64,000 nucleotides of DNA from Hymenobacter busanensis (lineage in GTDB: Bacteria; Bacteroidota; Bacteroidia; Cytophagales; Hymenobacteraceae). Position 1 is the stretch's first letter, and every line of letters begins with the position of its first letter. Shown one piece after another: positions 1 to 6,740 of the stretch. The DNA lies in the NCBI RefSeq assembly GCF_008727865.1, contig NZ_VTWU01000001.1, forward strand, positions 124,001 to 188,000. Direction: 5' to 3'. The translations under genes were made by a program, and so were the position numbers. Under the pieces are notes generated by a model, which did not search any database, was not told where the DNA came from, and saw only the letters and a program-made list of their open reading frames with translations.

Positions 1-33
1 GCTGTGCCCACCCGCAGGGCTCAGTAATTCTTC

Positions 34-771
34 TTATAAACTCAGGGCCTCGCGGAAGCGGATGGACTGCTGGCGCGATACTTCCACTTCCTGACCGCCG
101 CGCAGTCTGATTTTGAGGGTGTTGCTAAACCACGGCTCCACGCTTTCAATCCACTTGAGGTTGATGATCTGCTGACGGTTGGCGCGAAAAAACACCTTCG
201 GGTCGAGGCGGGCTTCGAGGTGCTGCAGGCTGCGGGTGATGAGCGGGCGCACGTCGTGAAAATGCACACGGGTGTAGTTGTCGGCCACTTCCAGCAGCTT
301 CACGTCGGCGAGGCGCACAAACCAGCACCGCTCGCCGTCTTTCACAAACACCTGGTCGGTTTCGCGCAGCAGCTCGCGGGCGGCAGGTGGTTCGGCGGTT
401 TCGGGTTCCGCTTCGGCCACCAGGGCCATGCGGGCTTTGGCCAGGGCGGCGGCCAGGCGCTGCTCGTCCACGGGCTTGAGCAGGTAGTCGAGGGCATTTA
501 CCTCGAAGGCCTGTACTGCATACTGGTCGAAGGCGGTGGTGAAGATGACCTGCGGAACGGCGCCGTCGAGGCCGGCCAGCAGCTCGAAACCCGAGCGGCC
601 CGGCATGTGAATGTCGAGCAGCAACACGTCGGGCTGCAGCTCGCCGATGCGCTGCTGGGCTTCGTCGGCGTGGGCGGCTTCGCCCACCACGGTTGCATCG
701 GGGTGGCGCTGGAGCAGGCGGCGCAGTTCCTGGCGGGCCAGCCGGGAGTCGTCAACGAGGAGAATGTTCAT
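34..771 (-). CDS. LytTR-family response regulator
   Basis: This 245 aa cytoplasmic transcription regulator is the partner of the histidine kinase just upstream. The N-terminal receiver domain (about residues 1-120) shows the acidic pair D7/D8, the phosphoacceptor D53 in LLDIHMPG and the switch lysine K99 in YLLKPVD. The C-terminal LytTR DNA-binding domain (about 140-245) includes DNYTRVHF and FFRANRQQIIN. The ATG start overlaps the kinase stop by 4 bp (ATGA), so the two are probably translationally coupled. The frame stays open far upstream of this ATG, but that part only shadows the kinase gene. Family assignment is firm; the target genes cannot be told from the sequence. Confidence 0.93.
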   Translation of the reverse strand: MNILLVDDSRLARQELRRLLQRHPDATVVGEAAHADEAQQRIGELQPDVLLLDIHMPGRSGFELLAGLDGAVPQVIFTTAFDQYAVQAFEVNALDYLLKPVDEQRLAAALAKARMALVAEAEPETAEPPAARELLRETDQVFVKDGERCWFVRLADVKLLEVADNYTRVHFHDVRPLITRSLQHLEARLDPKVFFRANRQQIINLKWIESVEPWFSNTLKIRLRGGQEVEVSRQQSIRFREALSL

Positions 772-1889
772 GAGGTGGCGTAAGGAAAGGTAGGCGCTGG
801 CGCAACCGGCGTGCCCTGCAAAGGAATGCGCACCTGGGCGGCTACGGTGTCGGGCTGGGCCTGCTCCAGACGCAGTTCGGCCCGCTCGCCGAAGAGCAGC
901 CGCAGCCGTTCGCGCACGTTGTGCACGCCGGTACCGGTGCCGTCGGGCTTGGGGTGGCCGGTGGGAGCAAGTTGGCCGGTGTTTTCGACGCGAAGCTGCA
1001 ACTCGGCGCCCGTGCAGCAAGCCTGGATGTGCAGCTCGCCGCCCGCTGGGCGCGAGGACAAGCCGTGTTTGATGGCGTTTTCCACGAGTACCTGCACCAG
1101 CATGGGCGGCACCTGCACCGCGAGGCAGTCGGCGGGCACGTCGATGGTGTAGCGCAGGCGTTCTTCGAGCTGCAACGACTCGAGCTGGAGGTAGTCGCGC
1201 ACCACGGCCAACTCGCGGCCCAGCGGCACCTGCTCGGTGCGGTTCAGCTGAATGGCGTAGCGCAGCAGCTCCGACAGGTGGGAGAGCATGTCGCGGGCGC
1301 GGTCGGGGTCTTCGCCGATGAGGCTGCGGATGTTGTTGAGCCCGTTGAAGAGAAAGTGCGGGTTGATCTGGGCCTTGAGCGTCTGCATCTCGGCCTCGCG
1401 CACGGCCGCCGTCAGCTTCCATTTGTCGATTTCGACCTGCCGGTACCGCTCCAGGTAGTGCTGCCCAAAATAGAGCAGCGACCAAAGCCACATCACAAAC
1501 TCCACGTTGATGGCGTAGCCGATGAACTGCATCCAGTGAAACGGCTGCGGCGGCGTGCCACTGACGCGCAACGACAGCGCCGACAACGTGCCGATGATAA
1601 CCTGACTGAGTGCCGCTACCACCGTGTGGGCAATCAGCAGGCGCCAAAACAGCGCCCCCACCGGCAAACTCAGCCAGTCGTGGCGCTTGGCGTAGTTGCG
1701 CAGCAAGTGGCTCAGCCCAAGCAGCGTAATGGCTACATAGAATTCCACGAGCAGAATAAATGGCTGAAACTTGCGGCTGAAGGCCACAATCAGCACCAGC
1801 CCCAGCAAGCCGTAAAGCGCCCAGCCCAGGGACTGGAGCAGCCAGTAGAGGCGTCGGCGGCGGGGCGTAGCAAAGGAAGTAGAGGCCAT
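768..1889 (-). CDS. LytS-type sensor histidine kinase (His_kinase family)
   Basis: Membrane sensor kinase of 373 aa. The N-terminal half (about residues 12-145) has four hydrophobic segments and no recognisable extracellular sensor domain. The His_kinase core has the phosphoacceptor H178 in QINPHFLFNGLNNI, then an ATPase domain with VENAIKHG (N box) and GTGVHNVRERL (G box). The inner ATG at 1889 is preferred because an upstream in-frame start would add only three residues. It forms an ATGA-overlapping operon with the LytTR regulator. LytS/LytTR pairs of Bacteroidota often lack assigned signals, and nothing here identifies the stimulus. Confidence 0.92.
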   Translation of the reverse strand: MASTSFATPRRRRLYWLLQSLGWALYGLLGLVLIVAFSRKFQPFILLVEFYVAITLLGLSHLLRNYAKRHDWLSLPVGALFWRLLIAHTVVAALSQVIIGTLSALSLRVSGTPPQPFHWMQFIGYAINVEFVMWLWSLLYFGQHYLERYRQVEIDKWKLTAAVREAEMQTLKAQINPHFLFNGLNNIRSLIGEDPDRARDMLSHLSELLRYAIQLNRTEQVPLGRELAVVRDYLQLESLQLEERLRYTIDVPADCLAVQVPPMLVQVLVENAIKHGLSSRPAGGELHIQACCTGAELQLRVENTGQLAPTGHPKPDGTGTGVHNVRERLRLLFGERAELRLEQAQPDTVAAQVRIPLQGTPVAPAPTFPYATS

Positions 1890-1941
1890 GAGCGGCAAAA
1901 TACAGCGGGAAAAGCAACGGGCGCGGCGCCGGACCGCCGCA

Positions 1942-1974
1942 AGCCCCCGCTCGACCGACGACGACGCGGGGGCT
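1942..1974 (-). terminator. Hairpin after the alpha/beta hydrolase gene
   Basis: The 9 bp arms AGCCCCCGC (1942-1950) and GCGGGGGCT (1966-1974) are perfect complements in the 102 bp gap between the hydrolase stop and the kinase start. The position suits termination of the leftward hydrolase transcript. No T-run follows, so it may be only a stabilising hairpin. Confidence 0.4.
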
Positions 1975-1991
1975 GCAAAGCGAAGCGCGAC

Positions 1992-2957
1992 TTAGCTCTG
2001 CTTGGTCTTGCCGGCGGCTTTCTTGGCCGGGGCGTGCTGCTGCAAGAAGGCATCGGCCTGGTTCAGAAACCACTGCGTGTCGTCCCACATCAGGAAGTGC
2101 TTGCCGGCTTCCGACATTTCGATGCGGTGCTGCGGGAGCTTGGCGTATTGCTGCGCGAAAATGGCCCGCGTGCTTTCCTTGGTAGCGCCGTAGGGCTTGT
2201 AGGCCGCCCAGGCTCCCAGCACCAGCACCGGCTGCTGAATGCGGGCCACGTCGGCGCGCAAATCGGTGGTGCTCATGTCGTACATGGCCTGGGCCACGGT
2301 AGCGGGGTCGGAGGCAGTGCTCCAGCGGCCAGCCACGGTCATGCGGGCCGTGTCGGTTATCATCGAGGCCAGCATCTGGCGCTGCATGGCGGCGGGCATT
2401 TTACCTCCGCGGCTCATTTGCTGGCGCGTGGCCTCAGCCTGGGGCTTGGCGGCTTCGGCCGTCAGGGCCGGGTTCTGAATGGCCGACAGAAACGGCAGCG
2501 AATCGACAATCACCAACGGGCCGACGGCCTCAGGCTGGGTGGCGCTCATCCACAGGGCCATGAACCCGCCCAGGCTGTGGCCGATGATGGCCGGCCGGGT
2601 GAGCTTCTGGGTTTTGATGTAGGCCAGCAGCTGGTCGCGCACGTTTTGCAGCAGGTGCTCGGTACTGGCTGGGGCCGCCGCGCCGCCAAACCCGGCCAGC
2701 GACACAACGTGGCACTGGTACTGGGTCTGGTAATGGGCCACGGTTTCGTCCCACACTGCGCCGGGGCAGGTGAGGCCCGGAATGAGCAGCACCGGCTGAC
2801 CTTTGCCCACCACCCGCACCGTGAAGTTGGGGTGCGCGGCAGGATTGTCGGCTACGCGGCTGGCGGGAATTGCCGCAACGGCCGGCAAGGCAGCGGAAGT
2901 GGCGCTCAGCAGCAAGGCAGCGGCGGCAAGGCGGAGGAAGGAGGCAGTGCGTTTCAT
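1992..2957 (-). CDS. Exported alpha/beta hydrolase
   Basis: A 321 aa alpha/beta-hydrolase fold protein with a signal peptide (MKRTASFLRL followed by an Ala/Leu-rich core and a cleavage region near AVAA). The oxyanion segment LLIPGLTCPG precedes the nucleophile elbow GHSLGG with S128. The C-terminal histidine is probably the one in GKHFLMWDD. The ATG at 2957 is chosen because it begins exactly at the signal peptide, although the frame continues 20 codons upstream. It most likely acts on an ester or lactone in the periplasm, but the substrate cannot be inferred. It appears to be a single-gene unit. Confidence 0.85.
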   Translation of the reverse strand: MKRTASFLRLAAAALLLSATSAALPAVAAIPASRVADNPAAHPNFTVRVVGKGQPVLLIPGLTCPGAVWDETVAHYQTQYQCHVVSLAGFGGAAAPASTEHLLQNVRDQLLAYIKTQKLTRPAIIGHSLGGFMALWMSATQPEAVGPLVIVDSLPFLSAIQNPALTAEAAKPQAEATRQQMSRGGKMPAAMQRQMLASMITDTARMTVAGRWSTASDPATVAQAMYDMSTTDLRADVARIQQPVLVLGAWAAYKPYGATKESTRAIFAQQYAKLPQHRIEMSEAGKHFLMWDDTQWFLNQADAFLQQHAPAKKAAGKTKQS

Positions 2958-3098
2958 GGTCGTCAGCGGGTTTGGAGCGTGGTTGATGTTCCAAAGGTGA
3001 AGTGCCGATGAGCGCATGGAAAGCCAAAGCTAGCCGAACGGTAGGGTCGACGGGCGAGTGGTAAAAAGCGGGGGGCGAGTGGCGGGCCGGTTGAGCGC

Positions 3099-3128
3099 AA
3101 AAAAAGCGGCCCGAATGGTTCGGGCCGC
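3099..3128 (-). terminator. Rho-independent terminator of the small lipoprotein gene
   Basis: A perfect stem GCGGCCCGAA / TTCGGGCCGC with a TGG loop. Read leftwards it is followed by a run of seven T. It lies 26 bp after the stop of the 3154-3489 gene. Confidence 0.8.
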
Positions 3129-3153
3129 TTGGTAAGCTGAAGACGAGAAAAAG

Positions 3154-3489
3154 CTATGGGTTGTTGGTGCTGGCGTCGGGCCGCTCGTTGCCGGCGGCCT
3201 GCGGGGCGCATTGCGTGCTGGCTACGCGGTTGTCGGGGCCGAACACGACCTTGATGGGCTGGGTATCGGTGGCGCTGCCAAAGAGGTACGACCACGTCTG
3301 GCCGCCGTCGGTGGCGGCGTCGTGGCCGGTGGGCTCACCCATGAGGCGGCGCACCTGTTCCTGCGTCATGCCCACGGTTACTTTCTGGCACTGCTCGGCA
3401 TTCTGAAAGCTTTCCTGCGCGGTACAGGCATGCAGGGCCAGGCCCAATAACATCAACAGCACAATGCCCAGGAGTCGTTTGGCTAGCAT
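3154..3489 (-). CDS. SmpA/OmlA (BamE-like) small lipoprotein
   Basis: A 111 aa protein starting MLAKRLLGIVLL with a lipoprotein signal ending in LHAC, so probably membrane-anchored by lipidation. The mature part contains the SmpA/OmlA pattern: VTVGMTQEQVRRLMGEPTG, then a Trp-containing strand (TWSYLF) and an IKVVF strand. That family folds into small outer-membrane-associated domains. Whether it serves in Bam-type assembly is not known, because many bacteria carry several paralogues. It lies 10 bp after the stop of the upstream helical-protein gene, so the two probably share a transcript. Confidence 0.75.
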   Translation of the reverse strand: MLAKRLLGIVLLMLLGLALHACTAQESFQNAEQCQKVTVGMTQEQVRRLMGEPTGHDAATDGGQTWSYLFGSATDTQPIKVVFGPDNRVASTQCAPQAAGNERPDASTNNP

Positions 3490-3499
3490 GGGGCGCGGC

Positions 3500-3796
3500 T
3501 TAAATAAACTTGCTGATGTCCTGCCGCAGCACGTCGATGCCACGCTTGATGTCGGACCATACGCTGCCCGGCGCGTCGTCGGCGGTGCTGCCGAGCTGCT
3601 CGGCCAGCTTGCTGCGCTTAGCCTCCAGCGCGGCGGCGTGCTCGTGGTAGTGGTGGGGCGAGTCGGCCGTGGTGGCGTTGGCGCGGGCGTTCAGGGTCTT
3701 GATTTTAGCATCGAGCTCGTCCAGAGCCTGGCGCAACTCGTTGGGGCTCAGGTGGCCCGGCGCGCGCATGTTTTCGGGGTGGGGCGTGTACGACAT
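3500..3796 (-). CDS. Small helical protein, possibly sll1863-type stress family
   Basis: A 98 aa cytoplasmic protein beginning MSYTPHPEN. Residues about 18-65 form a charged amphipathic helix (NELRQALDELDAKIKTLNAR, later AALEAKRSKLAEQL). The C-terminus is a second helix around VWSDIKRGIDVLRQDISKFI. The layout of a coiled coil followed by a W-D/E-x-K-x-G-hydrophobic segment resembles bacterial sll1863-like stress proteins from memory, but no search was possible. A longer frame upstream has no good start. It precedes the SmpA/OmlA lipoprotein gene by 10 bp. Confidence 0.65.
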   Translation of the reverse strand: MSYTPHPENMRAPGHLSPNELRQALDELDAKIKTLNARANATTADSPHHYHEHAAALEAKRSKLAEQLGSTADDAPGSVWSDIKRGIDVLRQDISKFI

Positions 3797-3956
3797 GGAA
3801 GCAGGAAATAGCGGGTGAGCGGCCCGGCCAGCCGGGTTTCCTCCGTTGTACTGTGCAAAGCCCGGAAAGGATACTCCGGCGGGCCGGACGTGTGTTACCA
3901 ACGCAACCGCAACGCAAGCATAACGCACGCTTTACACCCGCCGCTCATCAGCCGAA

Positions 3957-3964
3957 TAGCTTTG
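3957..3964 (+). promoter_or_regulatory. Candidate -7 element TAGCTTTG
   Basis: An exact match to the Bacteroidota -7 consensus TAnnTTTG, placed 31 bp before the ATG of the TonB-C protein, giving a leader of about 25 nt. No TTG is seen at the usual -33 distance, which lowers confidence. Confidence 0.4.
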
Positions 3965-3995
3965 CCGCAGCTTCCGCCATCCGAAGTCTGCCGCT

Positions 3996-4451
3996 ATGTA
4001 CCGTTCTCTTCTGCTGTTGGTTACGCTGTCGATGCTGGGTGCTGCCACGGCCCGGGCCCAGGAAAACCGAACTCTGACCATCAACAGCGGCGAAGCAGGT
4101 TCGGCGGCCCAAGTGACGACACCAGCGGCCCCCGCTATTTACCACACCGCCGACGTAATGCCTGCCTTTCCCGGCGGCACCGAAGCTTTCGGAAAGTTTC
4201 TACGCGAAAAGCTACAATACCCCACCGAAGCCCTCAACAAAGGCCGCTCGGGCAAAGTCTACGTGCAGTTTGTGGTCGATGAGCGCGGCCACATCATCGA
4301 CCCGCAGGTGGTGAAAGGCCTCGGCGCCGGCCTCGACCAAGAGGCGCTGCGCCTCGTGCGCATCATGCCCTGGTGGACGCCCGGCCTCGTCGGTGGCCAG
4401 CCCGTGAAGGTGGCCTACACGCTGCCCATCGTATTCCGGGCACTGGAGTAG
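3996..4451 (+). CDS. Exported TonB C-terminal domain protein
   Basis: A 151 aa protein with a signal peptide (MYRSLLLLVTLSMLGAATARAQ) and then a TonB-C domain from about residue 55. It carries FPGGTEAFGKFLREKLQYP, the GKVYVQFVVDERGHI strand pair and a C-terminal VKVAYTLPIVF. There is no N-terminal transmembrane anchor with a long proline linker, so it is not a complete TonB energy transducer. Stand-alone secreted TonB-C proteins are common in Cytophagales and their role is unclear. Its stop directly abuts the stop of the convergent gene that follows. Confidence 0.82.
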   Translation: MYRSLLLLVTLSMLGAATARAQENRTLTINSGEAGSAAQVTTPAAPAIYHTADVMPAFPGGTEAFGKFLREKLQYPTEALNKGRSGKVYVQFVVDERGHIIDPQVVKGLGAGLDQEALRLVRIMPWWTPGLVGGQPVKVAYTLPIVFRALE

Positions 4452-5012
4452 CTAGTGAAACACGCCCCACTGCTTGGGCAGACCCAGGTCGCGGGCGAGG
4501 GGGGCGGCGGCGGTGCGCCACAGGTTGGTCAGCAGCTCGTTGATGGCGTCGGCCAGCTCCAGGTGGTAGTCCTGCTCCAGCTTTTCGGCTTGGCGCAGGA
4601 GCGTATCGGTACGGCGCACCACGTGGTTGAGCAGCAGCTGCGTGGTGCCGGTGAGGCGCGCCACGGCCTCGGGCTGGGCCTGAAACACGTTGTTGAGCAA
4701 GCGCGTGGTCAGCTCCACTTCGCCAAATGCGTCGCCGGTGATTTTGGCGTGGTAGCTGATCATGTTCTGCAGCTGCCGCACAATCACGAGCAGGTCGTTG
4801 GGGGTTTGGTGGTAGCCGCGCACGGGGTCGTCGAGCCGCTCGCGCAGCTGGGCGCGGCGGTTTTCGAGGCCTTCCGGGCCTTCGAGCAGGCGAAATTGCA
4901 GCTGCTCGGTCAGCACTTTGTCCTGGCACACGAGGCGCACCAGGAGCTGGTCCTTCTCCTTTTGGGGCAGGTTGAGTAAGGCTTTGCGCAGATCGGGTGG
5001 CAGTGCAGCCAT
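4452..5012 (-). CDS. Hypothetical mostly helical protein
   Basis: A 186 aa protein with no signal peptide or membrane segment. It is rich in Leu, Gln and Arg and predicted by eye to be almost all helix (for example LPQKEKDQLLVRLVCQDKVL and LLRQAEKLEQDYHLELADAI). I do not recognise a family. Clean codon-frame behaviour and a plausible start MAALPPDLRKALL support a real gene. It is convergent with and immediately abuts the TonB-C gene (stops at 4449-4451 and 4452-4454), and no neighbour suggests a function. Confidence 0.7.
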   Translation of the reverse strand: MAALPPDLRKALLNLPQKEKDQLLVRLVCQDKVLTEQLQFRLLEGPEGLENRRAQLRERLDDPVRGYHQTPNDLLVIVRQLQNMISYHAKITGDAFGEVELTTRLLNNVFQAQPEAVARLTGTTQLLLNHVVRRTDTLLRQAEKLEQDYHLELADAINELLTNLWRTAAAPLARDLGLPKQWGVFH

Positions 5013-5119
5013 GCAGAAGAATGAAGTAAAAGACGCCGGGCGGCAGCGGTCAATTTAAACGAATACAACTACGCAGAAAACGCGTTTTGGCTGCCAAAAG
5101 TGCCATTTACGGCCGCGCA

Positions 5120-6430
5120 TCAGGCCACGTGCTGCGGATGCTCGGGCACAGTGCCGGCCGTTGCGCTTTCGGCCACCAGCGCGCCGCTCAGGGCCAGTTG
5201 GTTGCGCGCCTCGTCGAACTCGTTTTCGCTCTTGGCCACCACCACCGTCGCCACCGCGTTGCCAATGATGTTGGTAATGGCCCGCGCCTCCGACATAAAC
5301 CGATCTACGCCCAGCAGCAGCGCCATACCCTCGACGGGAATGGTTTTGGTGGCCGCCAAGGTAGAGGCCAGCACCACGAAACCCGAGCCCGTGACGCCCG
5401 CCGCGCCCTTGCTCGTCAGCATCAGAATGCCGATGATGGTGAGCTGCTGGCCCAGCGTGAGCGGCACGTGGAAGGCCTGGGCCAGGAAAATGCTGGCCAT
5501 CGAGAGGTAAATGGTGGTGCCGTCGAGGTTGAAGGAATAACCGGTGGGAATGACCAGTCCCGCTACCGAGCGGGAGCAGCCGTAGGCCGTGAGCTTGTCG
5601 ATGAGCCGCGGCAGAGCCGACTCCGACGACGAGGTGCCCAGCACAATCAGCAGTTCTTCCTTGATGAAGCCCAACAAGCGCCACAAGCTGAACTTGTAGT
5701 AGCGCGCCACCAGCCCCAGCACGCCGAAAATGAACAGCGCCATCGTCAGGTACACCGAGGCCATGAGCTTGGCCAGCGGCAAAAGCGTATCGAGCCCGTA
5801 GGTGCCGATGGTGTAGGCCATACCACCGAACGCGCCCAGCGGCGCCAGCTTCATGACCATGCCCAGCACGCCAAACAGCACGTGGCTCAGCCGCTCGAAG
5901 GTGCCCAATAGCGGCCGGCCCACGGCATCGGGCACGCGGGTGAGGGCCAAGCCGAAAAGCACGGCAATGAGCAGCACCTGCAGCACGTCGCCGGCGGCAA
6001 AGGCACCCACTAGGTTTTCGGGCACGATGTGGGTGAAAAACGCTACCCAGTCCATGCCGGCGGCCTGCTCGGCGTACTTCTGGGTTTCGGCGGCTTTGGC
6101 GGTGGCGGCGCTGGTATCCACGCCCGCGCCGGGCTGCACCAGGTTGGCGGCTCCCACGCCAATGAGCAGCGCAAAAGTGGTGATGAGTTCAAAGTACAGC
6201 AGCGCCTTGCCGCCCACGCGCCCCACCTTTTTGAGGCTGCCGATGGAACCGATGCCCAGCACCACCGTCAGGAAAATGATGGGCGCGATGAGCATCTTGA
6301 TGAGCCGGATGAACGTCTCGCCCACTGGCTTCAGGGCCGTGCCCACGCCGGGAAACAGTGCCCCGAGCAATACGCCCAAGGCAATGGCGGTGAGGACTTG
6401 GAAGGTGAGGTTGCGGGCGAGGTTTTTCAT
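5120..6430 (-). CDS. dctA: C4-dicarboxylate / glutamate cation symporter (DctA/GltP type)
   Basis: A 436 aa inner-membrane sodium- or proton-coupled symporter of the dicarboxylate/amino acid:cation family. Many hydrophobic segments are visible. The signature TSSSESALPRLIDKL (HP1 serine-rich loop), the GYSFNLDGTTIY motif of TM7 and TSKGAAGVTGSGFVVLA of HP2 are all present. DRFMSEARAITNIIGNAVAT matches the TM8 region that distinguishes C4-dicarboxylate carriers. The start is MKNLARNLTFQ at 6430; an extra 11 in-frame residues upstream look untranslated. No dicarboxylate sensor lies beside it. Confidence 0.92.
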   Translation of the reverse strand: MKNLARNLTFQVLTAIALGVLLGALFPGVGTALKPVGETFIRLIKMLIAPIIFLTVVLGIGSIGSLKKVGRVGGKALLYFELITTFALLIGVGAANLVQPGAGVDTSAATAKAAETQKYAEQAAGMDWVAFFTHIVPENLVGAFAAGDVLQVLLIAVLFGLALTRVPDAVGRPLLGTFERLSHVLFGVLGMVMKLAPLGAFGGMAYTIGTYGLDTLLPLAKLMASVYLTMALFIFGVLGLVARYYKFSLWRLLGFIKEELLIVLGTSSSESALPRLIDKLTAYGCSRSVAGLVIPTGYSFNLDGTTIYLSMASIFLAQAFHVPLTLGQQLTIIGILMLTSKGAAGVTGSGFVVLASTLAATKTIPVEGMALLLGVDRFMSEARAITNIIGNAVATVVVAKSENEFDEARNQLALSGALVAESATAGTVPEHPQHVA

Positions 6431-6572
6431 GCAAGCGGGGCAAAGCGGGCTGCAAAGTAGCAAAGTGCCTGGCCTGTGGCACCGAGAGGCGGTTGCCAGG
6501 GCAGAGTCGTAGATTTTCTAGCCACTGTTCAAAACCCAAGCCTCTAGAAATAAGTACACTACTACATGCCTT

Positions 6573-6707
6573 GGGCAGATGCGCGCTTCTGCACCGAGTG
6601 ATGTTCCTGTGGTGAGTGAATGGTTATTCGGCAAACACACAGGGGCGCGCATCACCCCACGGCTGTACCTCCTGGAAAGCCCCGTCCTAACTTAGGGCGG
6701 GGCTTTC
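6573..6707. ncRNA. Candidate structured RNA element of unknown class
   Basis: The 310 bp gap between dctA and the TonB receptor holds nested complementarity. P1 pairs GATGCGCGC (6578-6586) with GCGCGCATC (6645-6653), possibly extended by GGG 6573-6575 with CCC 6655-6657. Inside, P2 pairs CCTGTG (6606-6611) with CACAGG (6638-6643). P3 is GAAT-GGTT-ATTC (6618-6629). A very strong hairpin follows, GAAAGCCCCG (6675-6684) with CGGGGCTTTC (6698-6707). No coding frame explains it. It could be a 5' leader of the receptor gene, a dctA leader read on the other strand, or an independent RNA. It does not show cobalamin, TPP, SAM or glycine riboswitch cores. Confidence 0.45.
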
Positions 6708-6740
6708 GCGTTGGGAAGACAACGGTTTCACATTCCTTGC

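Noticed and set aside
34-2088. One continuous 684-codon protein covering the response regulator and kinase region
   Set aside because: The receiver domain begins at 771 and the part upstream is antisense-like or out of frame with the kinase, so it is not a fusion.
6481-6740. Cobalamin or another known riboswitch before the TonB receptor
   Set aside because: The bases GCCACTG at about 6520 caught attention, but the surrounding conserved cobalamin core is absent, as are the TPP and SAM cores.
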